DNA from: Acidobacteriota bacterium
GTDB taxonomy: Bacteria > Acidobacteriota > Terriglobia > Acidiferrales > UBA7541
Length of the DNA stretch: 52,947 nt
Direction of reading: 5' to 3'
Assembly: GCA_018268785.1 (NCBI GenBank)
Contig: JAFDVY010000010.1
Span: 1-52,947 of the forward strand
Shown here: positions 7,958-15,206 of the stretch, in pieces
Layout of the letters: every line of letters starts with the position of its first letter
How positions within the stretch are numbered: position 1 is the stretch's first letter
The notes under the pieces: generated by a model
Databases searched by the model: none
What the model was told of the DNA's origin: nothing
Seen by the model: only the letters and a program-made list of their open reading frames with translations
Position numbers and translations under genes: made by a program

Positions 7958-8955
7958 AGACGGACCAACTCTCCTCTCTTGCGGATCGACGCTTCGGCAG
8001 CTTCGAGCATTCGCACAATGCGCAAGCCCGCATGGCCGTCATTAAACGGAACCTTGTCGTTCAGCACACAATCCGCAAAGTAGTCCAGCTCGACGTGGAG
8101 CGCTTCCAATTGTTCAAGCTGTGGCGCCCACATATCCCCGCTTCGATAACTTACGAGCAGGTTGCGAATGCCTTCTCCGGAAGTAATCTGCACGCCCTTG
8201 TCGTAAATGCGCACTTTTTCGTCTGCCACCAAATCATTCCAAACCACCATCTTTTTTTGTCCGCCGATGAGCGTAGTGCGGATTTTAACTGGCGACAGCC
8301 AATTGACGTTGATGTGAGCGATGATGTTTTTCGGAAAGTAAACCGTAAGATAGGCCACATCTTCCACGCCATTCAGGTGCTTTTCCCCGGTCGCAACAAT
8401 CGCTTCTGGTTCCGCCTTGATCAGGTAATCCATGATCGAAAGATCGTGCGGTGCAAGGTCCCAGATAACGCTCACGTCGTGTTGGAACAAGCCGAGGTTC
8501 ACTCGGAGTGAGTCGTAGTAATAGAGATCGCCAAGAGCTCCGCTTTCCGTCAGTTCCTTGATCTTCCTTACCGCTCCGGTGAACAAGAATGTGTGATCGA
8601 CCATGATCTTCAAGTTCTTGCGCGCCGCAAGTTCCACCAACTCTTCGGCCTGTGCGGAATTCGAGGTGAACGGCTTCTCGATAAACACGTGTTTTCCGTG
8701 TTCGAGCGCCAGTTTCGCCAGTTCGTAGTGTGTCCACACGGGCGTGATCACGGCGACCGCATCCACATCGGGCGAGCGCAGAACCTCCATCGGATCCGTG
8801 ACCGCCTCGATACCGGGGTAGGTTTTTCGAACACGGTTCAATGCGTTTGAACTCTTGTCGCATACCATGACCGCCTGGCAATTCTTTTGGCCGTGCAGGT
8901 TGCGAACGATGTTCGGTCCCCAATAGCCGTAGCCAATTACTCCTACTCGCAGCAT
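7954..8955 (-). CDS. Gfo/Idh/MocA family oxidoreductase (WbpB/WlbA-like)
   Basis: The 333-residue protein has the NAD-binding motif GVIGYGYWGPN (residues 5-15) and the family signature EKP (93-95) followed by a sugar-binding domain with HDLSIMDYL. WbpB-type enzymes oxidise C3 of UDP-GlcNAcA before amination by WbpE. I place the start at the ATG at 8955 because GGAGG lies 5 bases upstream and the Rossmann strand begins at once; an upstream in-frame start at 9051 would add 32 residues without similarity to the family. The stop overlaps the next gene by four bases. A full-length C6 dehydrogenase (WbpA) is not seen in this window. Confidence 0.88.
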   Translation of the reverse strand: MLRVGVIGYGYWGPNIVRNLHGQKNCQAVMVCDKSSNALNRVRKTYPGIEAVTDPMEVLRSPDVDAVAVITPVWTHYELAKLALEHGKHVFIEKPFTSNSAQAEELVELAARKNLKIMVDHTFLFTGAVRKIKELTESGALGDLYYYDSLRVNLGLFQHDVSVIWDLAPHDLSIMDYLIKAEPEAIVATGEKHLNGVEDVAYLTVYFPKNIIAHINVNWLSPVKIRTTLIGGQKKMVVWNDLVADEKVRIYDKGVQITSGEGIRNLLVSYRSGDMWAPQLEQLEALHVELDYFADCVLNDKVPFNDGHAGLRIVRMLEAAEASIRKRGELVRL

Positions 8956-9163
8956 ATTTCCTCCGCCACTCCGTGATTCGAGCGTCGCCACTTGCGTTTT
9001 TTGCCCATTTTTTTGCGTTGCCTCAGTCACCAGAGAATTGCTCATGCGCACCTCGAGACAGTTGGATTCTTTCTTAATGTTTGTCGCTATTTTTCTATTG
9101 CAGGTTCTTGGCCAGTCGGCGGTTTAGGTGAGCGAACTGCTGCCGCCGGATCGGGCTAGTTGA

Positions 9164-10351
9164 TTAGCAAGCACCAGAGCCTTTGAATACGGCAAGAGGA
9201 GTTGCTAGGAGAATCTTGATGTCGAGCCAGAGGGACCAGCGCTGGCAGTAACGCAGATCCAATCTGACCATCTCATCGAAAGTTGTGCGGCTGCGGCCGA
9301 TTACTTGCCACAAGCCCGTGACTCCAGGCTTTGCTTCCAGTACGCGGCGCTGGTGCCAAAGGTCGTATGCTTCGAATTCATAAGGAACCGGAGGACGCGG
9401 TCCAACCAAAGACATTTCTCCAGTTAAGACATTCCAAAACTGAGGAAGTTCATCAAGGCTGGTTTTGCGCAGAAAACGTCCAACTGCTGTTACTCGCGGA
9501 TCGTCTTTGATCTTGTAAACCACTTCATTCGTTTCGTTCTCGGTTTCTTCTTTCACCTTGCCGGAAATGAAATTTTGTACATACTCCTGGTGAATCTTCG
9601 GATCATTGTCCACGGTCATCGTCCGGAACTTCAGACAATCGAACCTTTTTCCAAACTGGCCCACTCGTTGCTGCCGGAAAATCACAGGGCCCTTTGAGCC
9701 TAACTTGATGGCCAGTGCAATCGCAGCCATCACGGGCGCCAAAACAAGCAAGAGTGCCAAGCTTCCAGTAAGGTCCACAAACCGTTTCGCAAACATCGCG
9801 ATCTTGCGACCGTTTTGGCGTTTCCGGTCTTCGGGGTAGAGCTTCTCGTCAATGGCTTCGTCCTGCGAACTCTTTTCTCTGCTTTCTGGAAAGACATGCA
9901 AAGACACCACGATCTTGCTCGCGATGCTTCGATCCAAACTTTCCTTGAACGTCTTTTGAATCTTGTGCTCCAGCACATCCGCCACGGGGAGATTTTCGAT
10001 CTGATTCAATTCCGTGTAAATTACTCCCAGAACTTTTCCCTGCTCGTACCAGCCAATAATGTCGCTTTCGCGGATCGCGCTGGAAACCGCTCCTACCAAC
10101 TTCTCCGCAAATCCCGTCGTGCGCTTCTTCTCATCCACTAAACTTCCGTCTAGCAACATCAAGATGAATGTCTGCCCTGACCGCTGCGCGCGTCGGCGCT
10201 CCAGAGTTAGCAATGTCCGAAATGTCTCAACGCTCAGGACGTCCCGGCGGCGATTCGCAATGCGATGAAGAGAAAGGTACTGCTGCCCCCCCCTTACATG
10301 GGGCGCACCGCGCCGCTCTGGAACTTCAAGATTGACCGAACCGTTTGGCAT
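9164..10351 (-). CDS. Priming glycosyl-phosphate transferase with N-terminal degenerate GGDEF-like domain
   Basis: Residues 187-395 are a PglC/WcaJ-type polyprenyl-phosphate sugar-1-phosphate transferase. There is a reentrant membrane helix (about 194-215), FRQQRVG (225-231), KFRTM (241-245), SLDELPQ (298-304) and SLVGPRP (314-320). It should start the repeat unit on undecaprenyl phosphate at the inner membrane. The usual N-terminal membrane helices of WbaP/WcaJ are missing. Instead residues 38-155 resemble a GGDEF domain (LERRRAQRSGQ, then SAIRESDIIGWYEQGKVLGV) with the catalytic GGDEF replaced. The gene follows the NusG-like gene in one operon. Codons 20-22 contain a run of eight G. Cyclase activity is unlikely; a regulatory role is inferred. 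Confidence 0.9.
   Translation of the reverse strand: MPNGSVNLEVPERRGAPHVRGGQQYLSLHRIANRRRDVLSVETFRTLLTLERRRAQRSGQTFILMLLDGSLVDEKKRTTGFAEKLVGAVSSAIRESDIIGWYEQGKVLGVIYTELNQIENLPVADVLEHKIQKTFKESLDRSIASKIVVSLHVFPESREKSSQDEAIDEKLYPEDRKRQNGRKIAMFAKRFVDLTGSLALLLVLAPVMAAIALAIKLGSKGPVIFRQQRVGQFGKRFDCLKFRTMTVDNDPKIHQEYVQNFISGKVKEETENETNEVVYKIKDDPRVTAVGRFLRKTSLDELPQFWNVLTGEMSLVGPRPPVPYEFEAYDLWHQRRVLEAKPGVTGLWQVIGRSRTTFDEMVRLDLRYCQRWSLWLDIKILLATPLAVFKGSGAC
10286..10293. repeat. C8 homopolymer within the priming transferase gene
   Basis: Eight consecutive C (G on the coding strand) fall in codons 20-22 of the priming transferase. Slippage by one base would truncate the protein near its N-terminus, so it could be a phase-variable or error-prone site. 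Confidence 0.6.
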
Positions 10352-10417
10352 TCAACTCACCGTTGTCTTTCAGCTCCGGGGACGAGGCGGAGCTTCTTGC
10401 TCATTAGCAAACTTGTT

Positions 10418-10990
10418 CTAGCTAACCCCATCTGGCACCAGTTGCCGTGTGCCAATTCCTTGCAGCGCAGTTCCCTGACCGATTCCGATCGGGCTTACAG
10501 CTTCCCGATCGATTTCAAGAGCAACGGAACGTTTCAACAAACTCACCGACAGCACGATGCGATTGTTGCCTTTAAAATTCAGCAAAATGCCCTCGACGCC
10601 CTGCATGGAAGGAGTTTCAATTCGAACTCGCTGGCCAATCTCCAGATATGGCCAGGGTTCCATCGTGACTCCCGCCGAAATCACCTGCTGAATAGCCGAG
10701 ATTTCCGCGTCTTCAATCGCGACGGGTACTTTGCCCCGCCCAACAACCGAAATCACACCGGGCGTCACGAGAACAGGCAGGCGATCATGGACGTTGAACT
10801 GGCAAAAAACGTATCCCGGGAACAGCGGCACGCTCGATTCCTTTTGTTTCCCGCTCCACCTTTTCTTTGCCGCGAACGTGGGGAGCAGTGTTTCGTAACC
10901 CTTGCCTTCTAACAACACCGCCGTGGAACTCTCCCAACGGGTTCTCACTTGGAGTGCGTACCAACGATTCGAAGGGGAACTGGGGATCAT
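10418..10990 (-). CDS. NusG-family transcription antiterminator (UpxY/RfaH/LoaP-like)
   Basis: The 190-residue protein is a specialised NusG paralogue. The NGN domain begins with RWYALQVRTRWE (9-20) and has PLFPGYVF (55-62), which contacts the RNA polymerase clamp region in relatives. A KOW domain follows (about 118-167) with IGQRVRI, GVEGILL and RSVALEID. Such proteins join elongating polymerase at leader elements and allow read-through of long polysaccharide operons. It is the first gene of the 6258-10990 unit, as UpxY genes usually are. An 11-base match to the RfaH ops element lies 57-67 bases upstream of its ATG. A housekeeping NusG is unlikely, because ribosomal and secE neighbours are absent. 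Confidence 0.9.
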   Translation of the reverse strand: MIPSSPSNRWYALQVRTRWESSTAVLLEGKGYETLLPTFAAKKRWSGKQKESSVPLFPGYVFCQFNVHDRLPVLVTPGVISVVGRGKVPVAIEDAEISAIQQVISAGVTMEPWPYLEIGQRVRIETPSMQGVEGILLNFKGNNRIVLSVSLLKRSVALEIDREAVSPIGIGQGTALQGIGTRQLVPDGVS

Positions 10991-11046
10991 CGTGGCTGGC
11001 TTTCTCTTTCTTCTATCCGGGTTAGCGCCAAAGTCAGTTCGAGTCT

Positions 11047-11057
11047 AGGCTACCGCC
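11047..11057 (-). promoter_or_regulatory. ops-like element in the leader of the NusG-like/EPS unit
   Basis: Read on the minus strand, 11057-11047 is GGCGGTAGCCT, an exact match to the ops consensus GGCGGTAGCnT of RfaH-controlled operons. It sits 57-67 bases before the start of a NusG paralogue, on the transcribed strand. The 12 bases AATGGCGGTAGC are identical in the second unit's leader (4737-4726 area). Binding is inferred. Confidence 0.55.
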
Positions 11058-11150
11058 ATTAATGCCATGTCGCTGCGCTGTGCATATTCGCAATCTATCT
11101 GCCAGACAGGCCATCTTTCAGAGCTGAGCGGTGCCTGCAAAACAATTCGT

Positions 11151-11173
11151 AACATATTGAAAATACATATGTT
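11151..11173. repeat. Inverted repeat, possible operator
   Basis: Arms AACATAT (11151-11157) and ATATGTT (11167-11173) are separated by 9 bases in the divergent EPS/exosortase promoter region. There is no T-run, so it is more like a protein-binding site than a terminator. Confidence 0.35.
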
Positions 11174-11445
11174 ATTTGCTTGCCCTCGACCGCTCTTGGC
11201 ATGGAGCTGCCTGACTCCTGCGTTTCGGGGCTTTAGGGAAGAAAAGTCTTGCCTCATTTGACCAAGATGTTTCCTGAGTTGCATGTTCTTGTGGAACCGT
11301 CAGATCCCAAAAAAGGAGCATTCCACCGTAACTCTTTTATTTACAATTATTTACATAGCAAAAACACACTCGGGATGCTTTTTTGCGGCCACCCAAGATA
11401 ATTTACTGCCGCGCTAAGGCCTCTACGTGGGAATATGGGCCTACA

Positions 11446-12354
11446 ATGCAGCCGCAAACAGCCCCAGGCCCCAAGTTCGCGCCTTTTGCCGGTTGGACAG
11501 CCATTTGCTCCTTGGCCTTTGCAAAGCCCCTCATAGCGACTTTGGGCTACGCGCTCCACAACGACAGCGCTTCACACATCCTGCTTATTCCCTTCATTTT
11601 CGCGTTCCTGCTCTATGCGGAGCATCGGACTATGACGCGAGGACAGATCGACTTTGCCGCTGCATTTTGTTTCTTAGTCCCCGGGGTTTTTCTCGCAGTT
11701 CTTGCTCTCAGGCCACCGTCCCGTCTGAATTTCGGAAACATTCCTCTTTCCATTTCAATCCTTGCTTTTGTCCTGTTTGTGATTGCAGGCTTTGTTGCGA
11801 TTTACGGGCGAAAAATCGCCGCTCGAATGTCTTTCTCGCTCGCATTCTTGATCTTTTTCGTCCCTATCCCGGAACCAATTCTCAATCGCACCATCTATTT
11901 CTTGCAGGTCGGATCCGCCGATATTGCGGAATGGTTTTTTGATCTGACCGGGACTCCCGCCTTGCGTCAGGGGTTTGTGTTCCATCTCCCAACAATCAGC
12001 ATTGAGGTTGCGCAAGAGTGCAGCGGTATCAGGTCTAGCCTGGCTCTGTTGATTCTCGCCCTGCTCGTCGCACATTTCACATTCTCAAAAACTTGGAAAA
12101 AGCTTCTTTTTGTCTTCGCAGGCCTGGTGATAATGGTGGTGAAAAACGGCATCAGAATCGCCACACTGACCATTCTGGCAAACAACGTGAATCCGGACTT
12201 CCTCTACGGACACCTTCACAGGGATGGCGGCGTAGTCTTTTTTCTGGTTGGTTTGGCCTTGCTTTGGCCGGTTTATTGGCTGTTGCGAAGAGGCGACCGG
12301 CAGCCCGCTCCAGCTGTTCCTGCCGCTCAGCGCGCGGCGCCGAGTCGCAATTAG
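11446..12354 (+). CDS. Exosortase (EpsH/Xrt-family transpeptidase)
   Basis: The 302-residue polytopic membrane protein has the three exosortase hallmarks: ECSGIRSS with C192 and R196, NGIRI with R237, and HLHRDGG with H256/H258. Exosortases cleave C-terminal PEP-CTERM-type sorting tags at the inner membrane and are genetically tied to exopolysaccharide loci. I chose the ATG at 11446; an upstream TTG at 11383 adds 21 polar residues. The C-terminus stops after the last membrane helix, so the EpsI-like domain found fused to or beside many exosortases is absent. No PEP-CTERM substrate is seen in this window. Its stop codon overlaps that of the convergent tyrosine kinase gene (TTAG). Confidence 0.88.
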   Translation: MQPQTAPGPKFAPFAGWTAICSLAFAKPLIATLGYALHNDSASHILLIPFIFAFLLYAEHRTMTRGQIDFAAAFCFLVPGVFLAVLALRPPSRLNFGNIPLSISILAFVLFVIAGFVAIYGRKIAARMSFSLAFLIFFVPIPEPILNRTIYFLQVGSADIAEWFFDLTGTPALRQGFVFHLPTISIEVAQECSGIRSSLALLILALLVAHFTFSKTWKKLLFVFAGLVIMVVKNGIRIATLTILANNVNPDFLYGHLHRDGGVVFFLVGLALLWPVYWLLRRGDRQPAPAVPAAQRAAPSRN

Positions 12355-13259
12355 TCTTCTTGCGGGCGGGGATAGGCGTGGTAGTAACTCGCATATCCGT
12401 CTGATTTCGAGACGCGATTCAACACGACGCCGATCAGCTTCTTCTCGTCAAATTTCTCAAGCGCATCCTGCGCAACTTCAAAGTCCGTCTGCCCGGCCTG
12501 CACTACAAACAGAACTCCATCACAAATGTCCGCAAGCAAACTCGAATCGTGAACGGCAATCGCCGGAGGCGAATCCAAAATGACCCAATCGAACAGCGGA
12601 CTCAGGCGGTTCAGCAATGTTTCCATGGTCTTACTGTGTAAAATTTCGCTCGGATTCGAAACCTGCCGTCCCGCGGAAATCAGGCACAAATTGGGAGCAT
12701 CCCCCGTTTGCAGGATTTGAAACTCATCGCACTCGCCAAGCAGGTAATCGCTCAAACCTGGTTCCGCAGCCGCCCCAAAGGGTTGATGCAGACGCGGCGC
12801 GCGCAAATCGCCGTCGATCAACAAAACCCTGCGGTTTTCCTGACGAATGATCGACTGCGCCAGATTCGACGCAATGAAGGTTTTTCCTTCCGCAGGCAAA
12901 CTGCTCGTTACCAGAATTCGCTTTAATGGTCGCGTGGCCGTGATCTGATACAACCTCGATCTCAGTGTGCGAAACTTCTCGGCGCCCCCCGGTTCGGCGG
13001 ATTCATTTGCAAAGACGCTGTGCCTTGGATCGATTCGGCCAAGGGTGCGCTGACACTTCTTGAGCAATGCCTCATAATCTGCCGGCAATGCCATCTGCGT
13101 CGAACTCACCGTCTTTGCTGAAATGCTCTGTCTTGGCTCGGCCGCGGGTTCTCTGAGCAGCTTTTCTCCGGCAATTTCCACAAAATCTTGCGCCTGTCCA
13201 CCTTGGTGCGCGTCTCGCTCCAGCGCGGCTTTCTTCAGGGCTTCGTGTATTCTGCTCAT
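12351..13259 (-). CDS. CpsD/CapB-type bacterial tyrosine kinase (cytoplasmic Wzc domain)
   Basis: The 302-residue ATPase has a Walker A of the BY-kinase kind, SSLPAEGKT (119-127), a Walker A' in LLIDGDLRAPRLH (146-158) and Walker B WVILDSPP (225-232). The C-terminus carries four tyrosines (289, 292, 293, 296) suitable for autophosphorylation. It lacks membrane segments and should pair with the Wzz/GumC protein encoded 46 bases upstream to control polymer length and export. It converges on the exosortase gene, sharing the bases of the stop codons. The N-terminal segment SRIHEALKKAALERD resembles the amphipathic start of exosortase-linked tyrosine kinases, which fits the neighbour. Confidence 0.88.
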   Translation of the reverse strand: MSRIHEALKKAALERDAHQGGQAQDFVEIAGEKLLREPAAEPRQSISAKTVSSTQMALPADYEALLKKCQRTLGRIDPRHSVFANESAEPGGAEKFRTLRSRLYQITATRPLKRILVTSSLPAEGKTFIASNLAQSIIRQENRRVLLIDGDLRAPRLHQPFGAAAEPGLSDYLLGECDEFQILQTGDAPNLCLISAGRQVSNPSEILHSKTMETLLNRLSPLFDWVILDSPPAIAVHDSSLLADICDGVLFVVQAGQTDFEVAQDALEKFDEKKLIGVVLNRVSKSDGYASYYHAYPRPQED

Positions 13260-13305
13260 GTGCTAGGTTCTCGTTCCTCTGATTTCGCCGGTCAGCCCAG
13301 CTAAA

Positions 13306-14784
13306 TTACTTCGACCGAAGGCTGCTTACATGCGCTACTTTTGCGTCAAAACTCTGCACCATCGCCAGAACGGGAAGACGCAGGCAGACTTCGATGTCCC
13401 GCTCTGTGTACATGGTCTTGTCGCTCAATGCCAGCAAGTAAAGAATTCCAAGCGATAGCGCAAAGCCTGCTCCAAGACCTCCCCCGGCAAAAACGCTCTT
13501 CTTGGGGAAGGAGGGGCTGGCAGGAAGGCTCGGCGCGTCGAGCACCTTGAAGTTTTCGCCCTCTTGGTTGTGCTCCATATCCGTGGCCATGGCCGAGTTT
13601 TCACGGCTTTTCAGCAATTCGTTGTAGATATCTGACGCCGTCTGATAATTCCGCGTCAGCTCCTTGAGCTGCTGCTCGATTACTGGGCTCGCTTGCAGCA
13701 AGCCCTGCTGAACGCGAATCTGGTCCTGAATCTGCCCTTGCCTCTTTGTCAAGTCTGCGATGTTCAGCTCATCCTGCTTGATTCTAATTTTTAGCTGTTG
13801 AACGGCCGGCGGCTCTCGCAGGGAAGGCTCGCTTCCCGATGCGGTCTTTACCGGCGCAGGTTGCGCCATTTTTTTCTTCAAATCCTCGATTTGCGCTTTG
13901 GTCTTGATCACATCGGGATGTTCGGGCGTATAGCGCGCGAGCAGATTCGATAGCTGCGTCTGCAACAAAGCCAGCTCTTGGTCTTGCGATTCCGTGTTGA
14001 GCTGCCCGGCCTGCGCGGCTTTCACTGCCGCTTCTTGCTGAGCCAGCAAGGTTTCGTTCAGAGACTTGTCTTGCTGTGCTCGCATCAAGGCCTGCGCAGT
14101 CGCATCCAATTGCCCATTCATGCCGGCCAAGAGTGTGAGATTCGTCTGTTCCCGCTCCGGAAGCGAGGCGGGGTGTTTGGTCTTGAATTCCGCCAATTTG
14201 CGGTCTTGCTCATCGAGCTTTGCTTTTGCTTCATTTACTTGCTGAGTCAGAAAATCCGTGGTTCCCTTTGACTTGATGACCCGATTGCTTGCGTTCTGTT
14301 CCATGAACATCGACGTAATCTCTTGGCAAATATGCTGCGCCACAAGCGGATCGTTGAAAGTGACGCTGACATTGAATCCTGGCGGTTCATGATTATTGGA
14401 TCCAGTGATTGGTTGAATGAGTTGAACGTCAATCGAAGCTTTGAGCTTTTCCACTAGATCGTCGATCGGATGGCTGGCCCGTTCTTGCGCGTACAAATTG
14501 AACTTGTTGATGATCTGCTCCAGGCGGGAACGGCTGAGAATCTGCGCTTTCATCGATGCCATTTGCTGATTCAGATCGTCCGTGATCACTGGCTTGATCA
14601 CATCTTTTGGAACCGCCGGCTGCTCGATCAGAACCAATGTCGAAGAGGTGTATTTTTTTGGCAGAATGAGCGCCACTGCCAGGCTCGCCACTCCCACCGC
14701 CAGCGTCACGAACGTCGGTATCCACCAATAGCGGCGCAAAATTCTCTTAATGTCCGCAAGCGAAATCTCGCCATTCCTTACCAT
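13306..14784 (-). CDS. Polysaccharide co-polymerase / chain-length determinant (Wzz/GumC family)
   Basis: The 492-residue inner-membrane protein has a first membrane helix at about 15-38 (WWIPTFVTLAVGVASLAVAL), a long periplasmic coiled-coil domain rich in Q, K, A and E (about 45-430) and a second helix at about 433-457. A short cytoplasmic tail follows, so the ATPase is supplied by the separate kinase gene downstream. The motif PSFPKKSVFAGG before the second helix is typical of the family. GAGGGA 6 bases before the ATG at 14784 supports the start. Wzz proteins set the chain length of Wzy-made polymer or form the export channel base with an outer-membrane Wza, which is not in this window. Confidence 0.88.
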   Translation of the reverse strand: MVRNGEISLADIKRILRRYWWIPTFVTLAVGVASLAVALILPKKYTSSTLVLIEQPAVPKDVIKPVITDDLNQQMASMKAQILSRSRLEQIINKFNLYAQERASHPIDDLVEKLKASIDVQLIQPITGSNNHEPPGFNVSVTFNDPLVAQHICQEITSMFMEQNASNRVIKSKGTTDFLTQQVNEAKAKLDEQDRKLAEFKTKHPASLPEREQTNLTLLAGMNGQLDATAQALMRAQQDKSLNETLLAQQEAAVKAAQAGQLNTESQDQELALLQTQLSNLLARYTPEHPDVIKTKAQIEDLKKKMAQPAPVKTASGSEPSLREPPAVQQLKIRIKQDELNIADLTKRQGQIQDQIRVQQGLLQASPVIEQQLKELTRNYQTASDIYNELLKSRENSAMATDMEHNQEGENFKVLDAPSLPASPSFPKKSVFAGGGLGAGFALSLGILYLLALSDKTMYTERDIEVCLRLPVLAMVQSFDAKVAHVSSLRSK

Positions 14785-15206
14785 GCTCTTCCCTCGCTGC
14801 CCCAGTCCTTAAACATGAGGAGGTCCCACAAACCGGTATACGCCGCTGTTGATTCTGCACGAACGCGACCACCCAGTCGGAGTCCCCAGTCTCACAGTTG
14901 AGACGGCCATCCGCGTAACTTACTGAATAACATAGCTTTACGCGGAGTCCCCGGGAACCCAAGCTCCATTCAGCCCTTTGTCATGCGCACCGGCCAAAAA
15001 ACAGTGGAAAAAATATGTCCCATTTATCCCATGAACTCCTCTACCCTACACCTGAGGCAAGGCCTCACGCCATGCGTTTTCTTCCACGTGGAGCCCTTTC
15101 ATGCACAAACCCACGCAAAATCAACACTTAGTCGCGCTTATGAGTTGGATTGGCACTCCCACAATTCGCGATTTTGAGGCCGCGAAATTGCTCCCCGGTT
15201 GGCGCC
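14785..15206. other. Divergent intergenic region between the Wzz/GumC and TPR lipoprotein genes
   Basis: The 422 bases contain no convincing gene but must hold two promoters. A 6-4-6 inverted repeat GTCTCA/TGAGAC lies at 14889-14904, and TCCCAT is repeated 9 bases apart at 15018-15032. Either may be a binding site; I see no clear sigma-70 or sigma-54 promoter. Confidence 0.5.

Larger units (their letters stand above)
10991..11445. other. Divergent leader/promoter region between the NusG-like gene and the exosortase
   Basis: The 455 bases lack a convincing gene. The region must hold the promoters for the minus-strand EPS unit and the plus-strand exosortase. It contains the ops-like element (11047-11057) and a 7-9-7 inverted repeat, AACATAT/ATATGTT, at 11151-11173. 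AT-rich sequence at 11330-11400 could be the exosortase promoter, but no strong -35/-10 pair stands out. Confidence 0.6.

Noticed and set aside
11197..11212. A possible sigma-54 promoter (TTGGCATGGAGCTGC) before the exosortase
   Set aside because: The GG and GC elements are 9 bases apart rather than 10, and the -12 box is not TTGC.
11045..11284. A short minus-strand frame in the NusG/exosortase divergent region
   Set aside because: It covers the ops-like leader, has a non-coding composition and no recognisable domain.
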